Part shown: positions 22,263 through 34,121 of the stretch, in pieces
Layout of the letters: every line of letters starts with the position of its first letter
Position numbering within the stretch: position 1 is the stretch's first letter
From: Begonia masoniana
Lineage: Eukaryota > Streptophyta > Magnoliopsida > Cucurbitales > Begoniaceae
Assembly: GCA_022432975.1 (NCBI GenBank)
Contig: CM039509.1
Coordinates: forward strand, 40,272,209 to 40,336,208
Reading direction: 5' to 3'
DNA: 64,000 bases
The notes under the pieces: generated by a model
Told to the model about the DNA's origin: nothing
Databases searched by the model: none
What the model saw: the letters and a program-made list of their open reading frames with translations, nothing else
Program-made: the position numbers and the translations under genes

Positions 22263-24590
22263 ATACGTGAGGGTCGCTCGTAAAATATGTTTAAAAAGTA
22301 TCGTAAAAGGTAGGGTTGAAACGTGTTTTGAAAAGTCAATTTTTAAAACAAATCGTGCCGGGTCACAAGTGGTGCGCGCGCGCCGCCTAGACAGCAGCGC
22401 GCAGTTGCAAGCTGCTGCTGTGCGCCGTGCGCACCTTGCGCGCGCTGGGCGACACCCCATGTGCCACGCACGTGTCAGGGCCGATCGATCGGTAAAAACG
22501 CCGATCGATCGGCACATTCTCTGGATTTTCGACCAAAACTATCAAAAAACGCCGAGCGATCGCCCCTCGGGCGTGATCCATCGGCTGGGCACGCACACAG
22601 CTCCCCCTGCGCGTGCCCTGCGCCACCAGCGCACCTCAAGGCAACTTTATACACTTAACCATTTTTTTCCCTTTTCAATCACCTACTGTTCACATTAAAC
22701 TTCCTAAACCTTTCCCAACCTCTTTAAACACAAAATCTTCAAAACCCCCCGAAAATACGACTCAAAAACGTATCTAAAACACGTATTTAAAATTCATGAA
22801 AAACAAACTGCGCTGGATCGCTCTAAAAATCGAGTGTATCCTTACAGATTTAAAGTACCTAAAATCATTCAATGTAATCCAACCTAATCGACAAAACAAA
22901 CCTCGACATAAACAACGAAATTTCCTAAAACATCTCCAAATCAATCCGTATTAAACCATTCAGAATAACATAACTCCAAGCCTAAAATCCACTATACACC
23001 TTCGCCAAAATCAAACTTCTCTATACATCCTAAAATCTATCACATTATCCAATATCAATCTATTCACATCTATTACCACAAAATGGCTCGGAGCACACCC
23101 ACGGGTCATCGTGCCTAGCCAAAACACGCCTATCGCCATGGAGCTCCCACTCATCGAACCACCTATGCCTGATCATCAGGAGGAGGTTCCTCACCTTCGT
23201 TCTCTTCACCTACATGTACGATAAACAATTAAGCCTAATACTTAGTAAGGGGTGCACATAAAACATGAATATACATAAATTCATGACTTTTTGAAAACAT
23301 GTTCGTTCGTTTTCATTTCTTTCACGTTAGCACTATCGTCTACCCAGTAGACCACATTCTTGCCCTGTGAAAACCAAGACCTTGCCCGTAGAACCATGGC
23401 CTTGCCCGTGAGAACAAAGCATAACGTATGAGATTCTTATTTCATTACGTATCTTTCGTTCAATTTGCATAAAGCATGCTCGGAAAAGTCTCGTAGCATA
23501 TTTTGAAAACATTAGCATGCGGAATAACACTACCTCATTCTCAAACACGCTTCCTAACGTTCCTTTAACTTTTATAGCCCTTAGCGGACGAACCTCCTTA
23601 AACTAATCTAAACCTCTAGTTCGAGGATACCCCGACTCACACAAAATCCCTACTACCTATGAACCATCATCATAACACCCCCATTCTACCATCGATACCG
23701 ACGTAGAGCTTTAAGGCTTTAAACCTACACATCCTTCCTGGCGTCCTAGCTATACCGAGACCGTTTTTTGGTTGGTTTACCTAGGCATTTCACAACAAGT
23801 CATTAGCATCGACTCTAAACCCATCGAAGAACACTATCGAGACTCTTAGCTAAGAGAACTTTTTCCTAAAATTCTAATTCACCCCATTCGGCATTCTATC
23901 GAGCAATACACCTCATATTTTTAAACTCAATTAATGGAGATTTTACAACTTCCATCACCTAAATTAACCTTAATTAGCACCCAACACCATTGAATCCTTT
24001 CATCTTCCAATTAACCATAATTCAGCATCAATGGACATTAATATCGTTAACTATCGATTTCAACAAAACCTCTGATTTCTCAACCCTAACTCGATTAACC
24101 CTAACCAAATCTACCTTAAAACAACAACTAACTTGCCTAAGCATAGAAATGACCTAGAGTAATCGATTTTGGGAATAAAGCTTCGAAGGAAAAATGTAAG
24201 AATCGAGGAGTTGATCAACGTTTAGAGATCGTAGAGGAGAAGAGAAATGTGTTGCCATAGGAGGGGCTTCACGTTCTGGAGAGTTATAATGAAGAAGGGG
24301 GAATGTTATTGGATTTTATTAAATTTTTAACTTTGGAAATTACTCAAGATGCCTCCCTTAATCCTTGCCCCCCTTACACCCGTTATTACTCTATGATTTG
24401 GTTATCTCAAAAATTTTCTTATTCTACCAATATTCCAACTTATTCCTAGTTTCCAGACAAATTTTTCGTTAGCAAAACGGGTAATAATTTACTATTTTTA
24501 CGAATTAAAACACTATAAGGCTAAAAATTAAAAAAAACCCGAAACCTAAAACTTAAAAACCCGTAAAACCGAAATTTTAGGTGCGTTACA
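22263..24590 (-). repeat. G2 LTR, left contig copy
   Basis: Ends GTGCGTTACA at 24590 (LTR start TGTAACGCAC on its own strand). It matches 27684-30042 collinearly, with frequent one-base gains and losses, many in homopolymers. CCGATCGATCGG palindromes lie at about 22482-22562. The outer end is truncated at a junction with copia sequence. Confidence 0.85.
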
Positions 24591-24596
24591 TCCTAC

Positions 24597-25848
24597 ACTT
24601 CCTTATTTAAAATTTTGTCCGCAAATTGTACTTGTGACAACTCTGATAACTGTCCATCATATCTTGCTGATGCGCCCACGTTGCTTCCCTCTACGTTTTG
24701 GGGGTTTCTCCCACACACCTTAATAGAGGAGTCGTTTTGTTACGCAGTACCTAACTGAAAGACTTTAGAATCGCATCGGTCTCTCCTCATAAGTCAATGT
24801 CGGTTGTACTCAAGATTACGGGTTCGACCACTGCGTCGGTCCCATACACATTGCCTCAACATCGACACATGAAAACATTATGTCTCCTCCAAGACAATGG
24901 CACCTGAAGCTTGTACGTTGTAGCCCAATCCTCTTCGATAATTTGGAACGTCCACGAATCGTGGATTCAACTTCCTTCTGTGACCAAAGCGAACCAAGCC
25001 TTGAACCGTGAAATTTTCACAAAACTCTCCCCAACTACAACTTCAATTCTCGCCTCTTTGATCTGCTAGCTCTTTTGGGCGACTCTGTGCCGTTTCCATC
25101 CGTTGCCTGATCAGAAGTACCCCCCCCCCCAACCTTCTGCAATACTTTTAGAAATTTCTCTGGACCAATCAATTTAAGCTTCGCCCACTGCATCCCAATA
25201 TAGTGGCGACCTTCATTTTTTGCCATAGAGCGCCTCCGTCTGAGCCATTCCAATTGTAGCTGGTAACTGTTGTCTACGCAAATTCAACCATGTTAAATCT
25301 GGCTCCACACGATGCTTGGAAACGCTGCACGCAACGTTCTCCAGCATATCCTCGATTATCTGAATCGTCCCTCTCAATTGTCCGTCGATCTGTGGTGTAA
25401 AGCATGCTAAAATTAACTTAGTACCATAGATAGCTTGTAACTTTTCCAAAATCTCAAAGTAAACTTTGGATCCCCGGTCCGAACAATACACACGGGAACA
25501 CCATGCCACCTATAATTCTTGGACCTACATCTCTGCGAACTGACATCGTGTATCATTTTTACCAGTAAGAATGAGCCGTCTTTCGTCAATCTACTACTAC
25601 GACCCTCACAGTCTGCCCTTTTATCGCCTCCAATCTGTAATTCAACTACAATCCATTGCAATTATGGATCCCACTTCCACCGAACATCGGTAGTGTTGTA
25701 ACATTCCAGCGGCCCTTTGGTGTTCTGCCTTCTCTTGCGGGCAAACTAGGCAGGAACCGTACATAACTGGCCACATCACGCTTCATGTTCGGTCCACCAA
25801 TAATGCACCTTTCAGATCGTGGTACATCTTTGTGTGTTACCCGATGAA

Positions 25849-25849
<1 letters not shown>
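24597..25849 (-). pseudogene. G2 integrase and chromodomain region, left contig copy
   Basis: Collinear with 30048-31310 but badly broken. Short frames at 25035-25253, 25213-25509 and 25413-25661 each match pieces of the intact integrase at 30667-31356. The quality of this copy drops toward the gap, as expected for a noisy contig end. Confidence 0.8.

Positions 25850-25897
<48 letters not shown>
25850..25897. repeat. Poly-A run of about 48 bases
   Basis: Interrupts the G2 integrase copy. The sequence on its other side is unrelated Athila-like gag, so the run marks a junction, probably a chimeric contig end, rather than a retrogene tail. Confidence 0.9.
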
Positions 25898-25898
<1 letters not shown>

Positions 25899-26586
25899 GC
25901 TAAAATTTTTTTAACTGTGTTGGCGGCCTGTTGTGTTTTTGAAGCCTCTGTGCAATGGTGGAGGCGTCTCTGGCTTGCTGCTTCTGCGATGTCGATGCTG
26001 CGGTCCGAACACCTGCAAAGCATTTGATATTTTTTCTCCAGATTCAGAATTATTCTCTTCGGCCTCCTGAGTTCTTTCTTTCTCAATCATCACTCCTCAT
26101 TTCCTGTAAACCCTCAGTATTGTTTGCTTTTCTTTTCTGTTGCTTGTTCTTTGGGTATAACTTGTGACTGTTTCTATCCTCCGTGCTTTTCCAGGAACCT
26201 CCATTTACCTTCTCTTCCATTTTCTTAATAATTGCCCTTGCGGTCGTTGGGCCCGGCTTGTGAACTTTCATTGTCTCTGGGTAATTGTCCACGTGCGTCT
26301 TGAGTTTTGTTTTTTTTCGAGATTTAGCTAGCTGGCCACTAGTTGGTTCATGTTCTTTATCTAAGCTGATAAATTCCTGCAAAATTATAATCTGTCTTTG
26401 CAGCATACTCCCTCGCGAATTTATCCTGTTTTTCTTGAACTACTGGCTTCTGAAGTTGCTGATTGTATTTCTGCGCATGAGTTTTGTCAGTCAGATCTTG
26501 CGGGCATTGCATTGTTCTGTGCTGTGAGTTCCATTGGAAATGTGGTGCTGTCCGCTTCCCGAGTTATACGCTGTGAATAGGGGTTA
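25898..26586 (-). pseudogene. Athila-like gag fragment related to A2, chimeric contig end
   Basis: Read on the minus strand it parallels A2 gag at about 62757-63340 (+). Shared landmarks in order: TAACCC, CCAATGGAACTCACA, VQEKQDKFAREYAAKTD (A2: MPQEKSESFAKEYAAKTD), GCTAGCTAAATCT (A2: GGCTCAATCT) and a TGGAAGAGAAGG region. Many frame breaks. It does not belong to any element that flanks it. Confidence 0.7.
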
Positions 26587-26686
26587 NNNNNNNNNNNNNN
26601 NNNNNNNNNNNNNNNNNNNNNNNNNNNNNNNNNNNNNNNNNNNNNNNNNNNNNNNNNNNNNNNNNNNNNNNNNNNNNNNNNNNNNN
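26587..26686. other. Assembly gap, 100 N
   Basis: Exactly 100 N, the conventional size for a gap of unknown length. Sequence to the right restarts at a point already present at 21264. Confidence 0.99.
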
Positions 26687-27683
26687 AAAAATGCACTCTT
26701 AACATCCTTTTAGAAGAGAGTGAAGTTTTTGTAACAAGCAAATGCTAAGAGCATCCTAATAGATTCTAGTATAGCTACGGGAGCAAAGGTTTCTTCAAAG
26801 TCTATTCTTTCTTCTTGGTTGTACTCATTGGCAACCAATCTAGCTTTATTCCTTACGATAATTCTATTTTCGTCCATCTTGTTTTTAAACACTCATTTTG
26901 TTCCTATAATGGGATGGTTTTAAGGTCTTGGAACAAGTTCCCATACATTGTTCCGTTTGAATTGGTTTGGCTCTTCTTGCATGGCTACAATCCAATTTTC
27001 GTCCAATTCAGCTTCCTCAAATTTCTTTGGTTATATTTGAGAGATAAAAGCTATATTTGCACATATATTTCTAAGGGAGGCTCTAGTTTTGACTCCTAAG
27101 GAAGGATCACCTAGAACTTCATCTAAGGGATGACTTTTGCCAAATTTCCAATCTCTAGGAAGAGCATCATTTGCATCCTTGATTGGAACAATTTCTAGAG
27201 ATTTTAATGGAGGATCTAGGAGGTTTTCTCCTTGAATGGTTTCAACTTGGTTACCTAGGGAGAGAGAATCTATTTACATTTCTAAACCATCATCAATTTC
27301 CACATTTATTGTGGGTTGAAGAGTCTCATCAAAATTGACATGCATGGATTCTTGTACAACTAGTGTCCTTTTGTTGAAAACTCTATATGCTTTACTAGAT
27401 AATGAATATCCAAGGAATATTCCAAGATCAGTCTTGGAATCAAATTTTTCCAAATTGTCCTTGGTGTTGAGAATGAAACATTTACAACCAAAGACTCTAA
27501 AATACTTAACATTAGGAATTTTATCATTCCAAAGTTCATAGGGGGTTTTCTCAAGGATAGGTCTTATGGAGACCCGGTTTAGCACATAGCGAGTCATAGC
27601 TATGGCTTCCGCCCAAAAATATTTTGGAAGAGAGTTTTCATTGAGTATTGTTCTAGCGAGCTCTTGATGTGACGTTTTTATTG
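26687..27683 (-). pseudogene. SIRE integrase end to RT start, right contig copy
   Basis: Minus strand. The frame at 27274-27762 is longer than in the left copy and holds ELARTILNENSLPKYFWAEA, RYVLNRVSIRPILEKTPYEL and GYSLSSKAYRVFNKRT, the integrase C terminus. Further on are ARLVANEYNQEERIDFEETF and the RT start. It joins a G2 LTR at about 27684 exactly as the left copy does. Confidence 0.88.
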
Positions 27684-30042
27684 AATACGTGAGGGTCGCT
27701 CGTAAAATATGTTTAAAAAGTATCGTAAAAGGTAGGGTTGAAACGTTGTTTTGAAAAGTCAATTTTTAAAACAAATCGTGCCGGGTCACAAGTGGTGCGC
27801 GCGCGCCGCCTAGACAGCGCGCGCAGTTGCAAGCTGCTGCTGTGCGCCGTGCGCACCTTGCGCGCGCTGGGCGACACCCCATGTGCCACGCACGTGTCAG
27901 GGCCGATCGATCGGTAAAAACGCCGATCGATCGGCACATTCTCTGGATTTTCGACCAAAAACTATCAAAAAACGCCGATCGATCGCCCCTCGGGCGTGAT
28001 CCATCGGCTGGGCACGCACACAGCTCCCCCTGCGCGTGCCCTGCGCCACCAGCGCACCTCAAGGCAACTTTTATACACTTAACCATTTTTTTCCCTTTTC
28101 AATCACCTACTGTTCACATTAAACTTCCCTAAACCTTTCCCAACCTCTTTAAACACAAAATCTTCAAAACCCCCCGAAAATACGACTCAAAAACGTATCT
28201 AAACACGTATTTAAAATTCATGAAAACAAACTGCGTGGATCGCTCTAAAAATCGAGTGTATCCTTACAGATTTAAAGTACCTAAAATCATTCAATGTAAT
28301 CCAACCTAATCGACAAAACAAACATCGACATAAACACGAAATTTCCTAAAACATCTCCAAATCAAATCCGTTATTAAACCATTCAGAATAACATAACTCC
28401 AAGCCTAAATCCACTATACACTTCGCAAAAATCAAACTTCTCTATACATCCTAAAATCTATCACATTATCCAATATCAATCTAGTTCACATCTATTTACC
28501 ACAAAATGGCTCGGAGCACACCCACGGGTCATCGTGCCTAGCCAAAACACGCCCTATCGCCATGAGCTCCACTCATCGACCACCTATGCCTGATCATCAG
28601 GAGGAGGTTCCTCACCTTCGTTCTCTTCACCTACATTGTACGATAAACAAATTAAGCCTAATACTTAGTAAGGGGTGCACTAAAACATGAATATACATAA
28701 ATGCATGACATTTGTAAAACATGTTCGTTTCGTTTCATTTCTTTAACGTTAGCACAATCGTCTACCCAGTAGACCACATTCTTGCCCTGTGAGAACCAAG
28801 ACTTGCCCCGTAAGAACCATGCCTTGCCCCGTGAGAACACATGCCATAACGTATGAGATTCTTAGTTCATTATCGTTCTTTATTTCAATTTTCATAAAAG
28901 CATGCTCGTAAAATAGTTCGTATGCATATTTTGAAAAAACATGATGCATGCGGAAATATACACGTACATCATTCATCAAACACGATTCCTAACGTTCCTT
29001 TAACTTTTATAGCCCGTAAGCGGACGAAACTCTTAACTAATAGCTAACGCTCTATTCTAGGATACCCGACTCACCAAAAATCCCTACTACTATTGAACAT
29101 CATCATAACACACAATTCTAACATCGATACAACGTAGAGCTTTAAGGGCTGGAAACCTAACACTCACTTACCTGGCGTCCTAGCTATGCCGAGTACCGTT
29201 TTTTGAGTTTGGGTTACCTAAGGCATTTCACAACAAGTCATTAGCATCGACTCTAAACCATCGAATTAAAAACTAATCGAGACTCTTAGCTAAGGCAATT
29301 TTTCCTAAAATTCTAATTCACACCATTCGAGCATTCTATCGAGCAATACACGCTCATGAATTTTTAAACTCAATTAATGGAGATTTTACAACTTCCAATC
29401 ACCTAAATTAACCTTAATTATCAACCAAACACCATTAATCCTTTCAATCTTCCCAAATAACCATAAATTCATCATCAATGGACATTAATATCGTTAAACT
29501 ATCGATTTCTAACAAAACCTATGATTTCTCAACCCTAACTCGAATTAACCCTAACCAAAATCGACCTTAAAACAACAACTAAACTTGCCTAGAGCATAGA
29601 AATTACCTAGAGTATCGATTTTGGGAATAAAGCTCGAAGGAAAAATGTAAGAATCGGAGGAGTTGATCAGACGTTGAGAGATCGTAGAGGAGAAGAGAAA
29701 TTTTTTGCCAGAGGAGGGGCTTCACGTTCTGGAGAGGAGAAATGAGAGAAGGGGGGAATGTTATTTGATTTTTATTAAATTTTTAACTTTGGAAAATTAC
29801 TCAAATGCCCTCCCTTGAATTCCTTGCTTAAACTCGTTAATTAATCTATCGATTTGGTTTCTCAAAAATTTTCTTATTCCTCCAAATATTCCAACTTATT
29901 CCTAGGGTTCCAACAAAATTTTTCGTTAGCAAAACGGGTATAATTTACTATTTTTACGAATTAAAACACTATAAGGCTTAAAAATTAAAAACCCGAAAAC
30001 CTAAAACTTAAAACCCGTAAACCGAAATTTTAGGGCGTTACA
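27684..30042 (-). repeat. G2 3' LTR, truncated
   Basis: Begins TGTAACGCCCTAAAATTTCGG on the minus strand at 30042. CCGATCGATCGG words lie at about 27902-27982 and three near-copies of a CTTGCCCYGTRAGAACCA word at about 28782-28840. It contains the predicted intron at 28631-29171. Next to it, 30043-30085 reads as the usual chromovirus polypurine context (TTTTGAGGACAAAATTTTAAA). Confidence 0.88.
28631..29171 (-). other. Predicted structured intron in G2 LTR
   Basis: Donor GACGCCAG|GTAAGTG at 29171, acceptor ACAATGTAG|GTGAAG at 28631. TCTACGTTGTATCGAT (29123-29138) pairs with ATCGTACAATGTAGG (28630-28644) with one bulged base and two G-U pairs. The sequence differs from the other LTRs on both sides yet still pairs. 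Confidence 0.58.
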
Positions 30043-30057
30043 TCCTACCTTCCTTAT

Positions 30058-31356
30058 TTAAAATTTTGTCCTCAAAATTGGGTACTTGAACAACTCTGGA
30101 TAACTGTCCATCATATCTTGCTGATGCTCCCACGTTGCTTCCTCTACGTTTTGGTTTCTCCACAACACCTTAACTAGAGGAGTCGTTTTGTTACGCAGGA
30201 CCTTAACTGAAGACTTTAGAATCTGCATCGGTCTCTCCTCATAAGTCAATGTCGGTTGTATCTCAAGATTAACTGGTTCTACCACGTGCGTCGGATCCCA
30301 TACACATTTCCTCAACATCGACACATGGAAGACATTATGTACTCCTTCCATAGACAATGGCAACTGAAGCTTGTACGTTGTAGCTCCAATCCTCTCGATA
30401 ATTGGGAACGGTCCAACGAATCGTGGATTCAACTTCCTTCTTTTACCAAAGCGAACCACGCCCTTGAACGGTGAAATTTTCAAAAATACCTCATCCCCAA
30501 CTACAAACTTCAATTCTCGCCTCCTTTGATCTGCATAGCTCTTTTGGCGACTCTGTGCCGTTTCCATCCTTTGCCTGATCAGAGCAACCTTCTCAAATAG
30601 CTGTTGTAAAATTTCTGGACCAATCAATTTAGCTTCGCCCACTTCATCCCAATATAGTGGCGACCTTCATTTTTTGCCATAGAGCGCCTCGTATGGAGCC
30701 ATTCCAATTGTAGACTGGTAACTGTTATTATACGCAAATTCAACCAATGTTAAATACTGGCTCCACGATGCTTGAAACTCTAGCACGCACGTTCTCAGCA
30801 TATCCTCGAGTATCTGAATCGTCCTCTCAGATTGTCCGTCGATCTGTGGGTGGAAAGCAGTGCTAAAAGTTAACTTAGTATCCATAGCGCTTTGTAAACT
30901 TTTCCAAAATCTCAAAGTAAATCTTGGATCCCGGTCCGAAACAATCGACACTGGAACACCATGCAACCTTATAATCTCTTGGACATACAGCTCTGCGAAC
31001 TGATTCATCGTGTAAGTCATTTTTACCAGTAAGAAATGAGCCGTCTTCGTCAATCTATCTACTACGACCCATCTACTGTCATGCCCTTTTATCATCCTCG
31101 GTAATTCAACTACGAAGTCCATTGCAATATGATCCCACTTCCACTCGAAAATCGGTAGTGGTTGTAACATTCCAGCTGGCCTTTGGTGTTCTGCCTTTAC
31201 TTGCTGGCAAACTAGGCAGGACCGTACATAACTGGCCACATCACGCTTCATGTTCGGCCACCAATAATGCACTTTCAGATCTTGGTACATCTTTGTGTTA
31301 CCCGGATGAACTGAGAACGACGATGAATGTGCCTCTACCATGATCAACTTCCTCAA
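30058..31356 (-). pseudogene. G2 integrase and chromodomain
   Basis: Minus strand, nearly intact. 30667-31356: zinc domain (VEAHSSSFSVHPGNTKMY, CLVCQQVKAEH), core DDE context (AMDFVVELP, SIVSDRDPRF, GQSERTIQILEDMLR). One stop (GKK*RSP near 30665) separates the frame 30058-30642 with GDEVFLKISP, GPFPIIERIG and the chromodomain-like VKVLWRNQNVEEATWE. The C terminus at 30058 overlaps the polypurine tract. Confidence 0.92.
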
Positions 31357-31377
31357 CTCACCATCCTTCGGAACATA

Positions 31378-32085
31378 TCAACGGTCCCGAAACTTTAGAA
31401 TGCCATCCTCCGAGTAATTGAATTCGGAAGATGTATCCGTCAACTTGGCCACAATAGCCTCCTTTTCTTCCGAGTCTATCTGTTGATCCTCCTTAATTCT
31501 ATCCAAAAGAGTAGGCCGTATCGTCAAGTCTGTAAGTAAGGCCGAAAGATTAGAAATTACCTTCAATTCAAACCTCTGAATCTCTTTCCTCAATGAAGCT
31601 GGCATACAGAAAACAACTGACTCCTCGGTCTTAGGCATCCTACTTAATGCGTTTGTCACCGTATTCGCCTTTCCAAGATGGTAATTGATTTCAAAGTCGT
31701 AGTCTTTCACGAACTCCAACAATCTCCTTTGCCTCATGTTTAAATCTTTCTGCGTAAAGAGGTACTTTAAGCTTTTATGGTCCGAAAACACTTCGCACTT
31801 TCGTCCGTAGAGGTAGTGCCTCCATATCTTCAACACTAATACAACTGCTGCCAATTCAAGATCGTGCGTTGGGTAGTTCTGTTCATAACTTTTCAATTGC
31901 ATAGAGGCGTAGGCAATGACTTTCCCATCCTGCATTACAACGCATCCCAAGCCTACCTTGGACGCGTCACAGTAAATGCTGAACACCCCATCTTCAACGA
32001 GCAATATTAATAACGCCGCTGTGGTCAACTTTTGCTTCAAAGTTTGAAAACTCTCTTCACGGGCTTTGGACCACTCATATTTCAC
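31378..32085 (-). pseudogene. G2 RNase H and connection
   Basis: Minus strand, 235 open codons: [60 protein letters not shown] and NTVTNALSR, then a linker. A short frame break near 32080 and one before 31378 separate it from RT and integrase. Confidence 0.92.
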
Positions 32086-32511
32086 TTCCTTCTTCGTTAA
32101 GTTCGTCAGAGGCTTGGCTATGATTGAAAATCCTTCGATAAACTTCCAATCCAGCCAGGCCTAAGAAACTTCGTACTTCACTTGCATTCTTCGGCTGAGG
32201 CCACTCCCTTACGGCTTGAATCTTAGCTGGATCCACTGAAACACTTTCCTTTGAAATTACGTGGCCTAAGAAATTCACCTGATTCAGCCAGAACTCACAC
32301 TTAGAAAGCTTAGCACATAATTAGTGCCGCTTCAGGGTAGTCAAAATGGCTTTCAAGTGCTCTGCGTGCTCTTCGTCATTTTGGGAATATATCCAAATGT
32401 CGTCTATGAACACTATCACGAACTTATCCAAGAAGTCCTGAAACACTCTGTTCATGAGATCCATAAATGCTGCTGGGGCATTCGTTAAACCAAAAGACAT
32501 AACCATAAACT
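32075..32511 (-). pseudogene. G2 reverse transcriptase, C-terminal half
   Basis: Minus strand. Holds [18 protein letters not shown], catalytic [12 protein letters not shown] and [17 protein letters not shown] stop near 32320 and a frameshift near 32150 break it. The N-terminal half continues at 38079 beyond S2; the CATAG duplication splits the RYGHYEF motif. Confidence 0.9.
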
Positions 32512-32739
32512 CATAGTGTAACGTCCCTAATACTGTACCCGATTTTCCCTTATTATTATTTTTTTTATACTTAGAAATTTAAACCTATCGTTCGAGCAAA
32601 ATTTAGAGCGGAAACCAGAACTTGTAAAACGTTCGAATCTATTTTGAACACCATTTAATAAAACCTTAAAACAATTAAAACAATTAAATAAAAACCATTT
32701 AAAATAAAATAAAACAATCGGCAGAGGACAGGGGCAGAA

Positions 32740-32950
32740 ACGGGCGATCGCCCAAAACGGGCGATCGATCGCCCATAGGTGATCGCTGGTTTTGCCAGCG
32801 ATGGCCACACCAGGCGATCATAGATCGCGGCAACCAATCGAGGGGCGATCGATCGCCCGTCTCGGACGATCGATCGCCACACGCTCTGGAAATTTTTCCA
32901 GAGCGTGCGACCCATAAGCGATCAATCCCCACCCATGGGCGATCGATCGC
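32740..32950. repeat. GGCGATCGATCGCC cluster in S2
   Basis: At least five full CGATCGATCG words and several partial ones (GGCGATCGCC, GGTGATCGCTGG, AAGCGATCAATC), many set in longer palindromes such as GGGCGATCGATCGCCC. An inverted pair CTCTGGAAATTTTTCCAGAG lies at 32884. Located near the LTR 3' end. Confidence 0.92.
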
Positions 32951-33495
32951 CATCTCCTCTGGCCACCTCTTTTCCTTCTTCCCTTCTTTCTTCTCCTGCA
33001 TAACACTTAACTCCTATAAAATTTCCCAACTACATAAACCTAACTCCTCATTACTCCCACGTCCTCCATAATTTCACTCAAGATCGACTCAAAACGCATT
33101 TAACACGAAATACCTTTTTACGAAAAAAAATTGCGTGGATAGCTCCAAAACTCGAGCATAACCACGCATAACCTAAAACGTCTCCAAACATTTCTATAAA
33201 ATCAAAATAAGACTTTAACAAAACGTTTTATAAAACGGTTATCAAAACGTTCAACACATCAGTACATTTATCTATCAATTAACCAGAACCAAACATCCTA
33301 ATATGTTTTCTATACAATTTTATCAAACTAATCTATTATTGACCCAAAACACCCCAATATCCTCAAAATACATACGTACATCCCCACGGGTCAGGTTAAG
33401 CATCGACTGTGCCAACACACCACCACGAGCCATCCACCGCCAACTGCATCACTCCACGGGTGGAGGGGCCTCATCCTCACCTATATCACGATCAC

Positions 33496-34121
33496 CTACA
33501 CCATACAGATACACTATGAGCTAAAGACTTAGTAAGTTTCGTAAATGCAGATGCATGCTATGCATATGAGTTTCGGGAATCATTCAGGCGTGTTCTTTTT
33601 CATTATGTCACATACAGATTGTCACCGAGGTCTAAACCACCTCGCCGTGACCAGATTACGTAGATTCGTTGGTTCATTTTACTTTTTAATTAGGTCGCAG
33701 ACAGAATGTCACCGAGGTCTAAACCACCTCGCCGTGACCAGATAACAAATTACGTAGATTCATTTCGTTCGTTGGTTCATTTTACTTTTTAATTAAGTCG
33801 CAGACAGAATGTCACCGAGGGCTAAACCACCTCGCCGTGACCAGATAACAGATTACGTAGATTCATTTCATTCTCTTAAACATATGCAGAAATTCGTTTT
33901 CATGCTATTTTTAAAAGACGTGATGCATGAGCAGTAAAATGCATAAAGCAAACATAAACAGCGTGAATACCATCAAAACATCATACAAGCATAACCTATA
34001 AATAGTTAAGCCTAAACTACCCATCCAAAGCGTATAAACACACATTGCACCAAATATCCTCAACGACCAAAATCGACGTATGGTGTAGGCCAATCGGCCA
34101 GAGTAAGTCACGAAAACTTAC
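33496..34121 (-). other. Predicted structured intron in S2 LTR
   Basis: Donor CGACAG|GTAAGTTT at 34121, acceptor GGTGTAG|GTGATC at 33496. CCTACACCATAC (34078-34089) is perfectly complementary to GTATGGTGTAGG (33495-33506). Branch-like CTTACTAAG lies upstream of the acceptor. The triple minisatellite (33609-33866) lies inside. Confidence 0.6.
33609..33866. repeat. Three-copy minisatellite in S2 intron
   Basis: Three copies of a 90-100 bp unit, each holding GTCACCGAGGNCTAAACCACCTCGCCGTGACC, which itself is a long inverted repeat (GTCAC..GTGAC). Copies start near 33611, 33700 and 33801; spacers contain TTCATTTTACTTTTTAATTA. Confidence 0.9.

Noticed and set aside
25850..25897. Poly-A tail of a retrogene or LINE
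   Set aside because: The upstream sequence is gypsy integrase on the opposite strand, there is no TSD, and the far side is unrelated gag at a noisy contig end.
33609..33866. CRISPR-like array of direct repeats
   Set aside because: Three long copies with near-identical spacers inside a plant LTR; a minisatellite. The same applies to 57500-57780 and 8519-8838.
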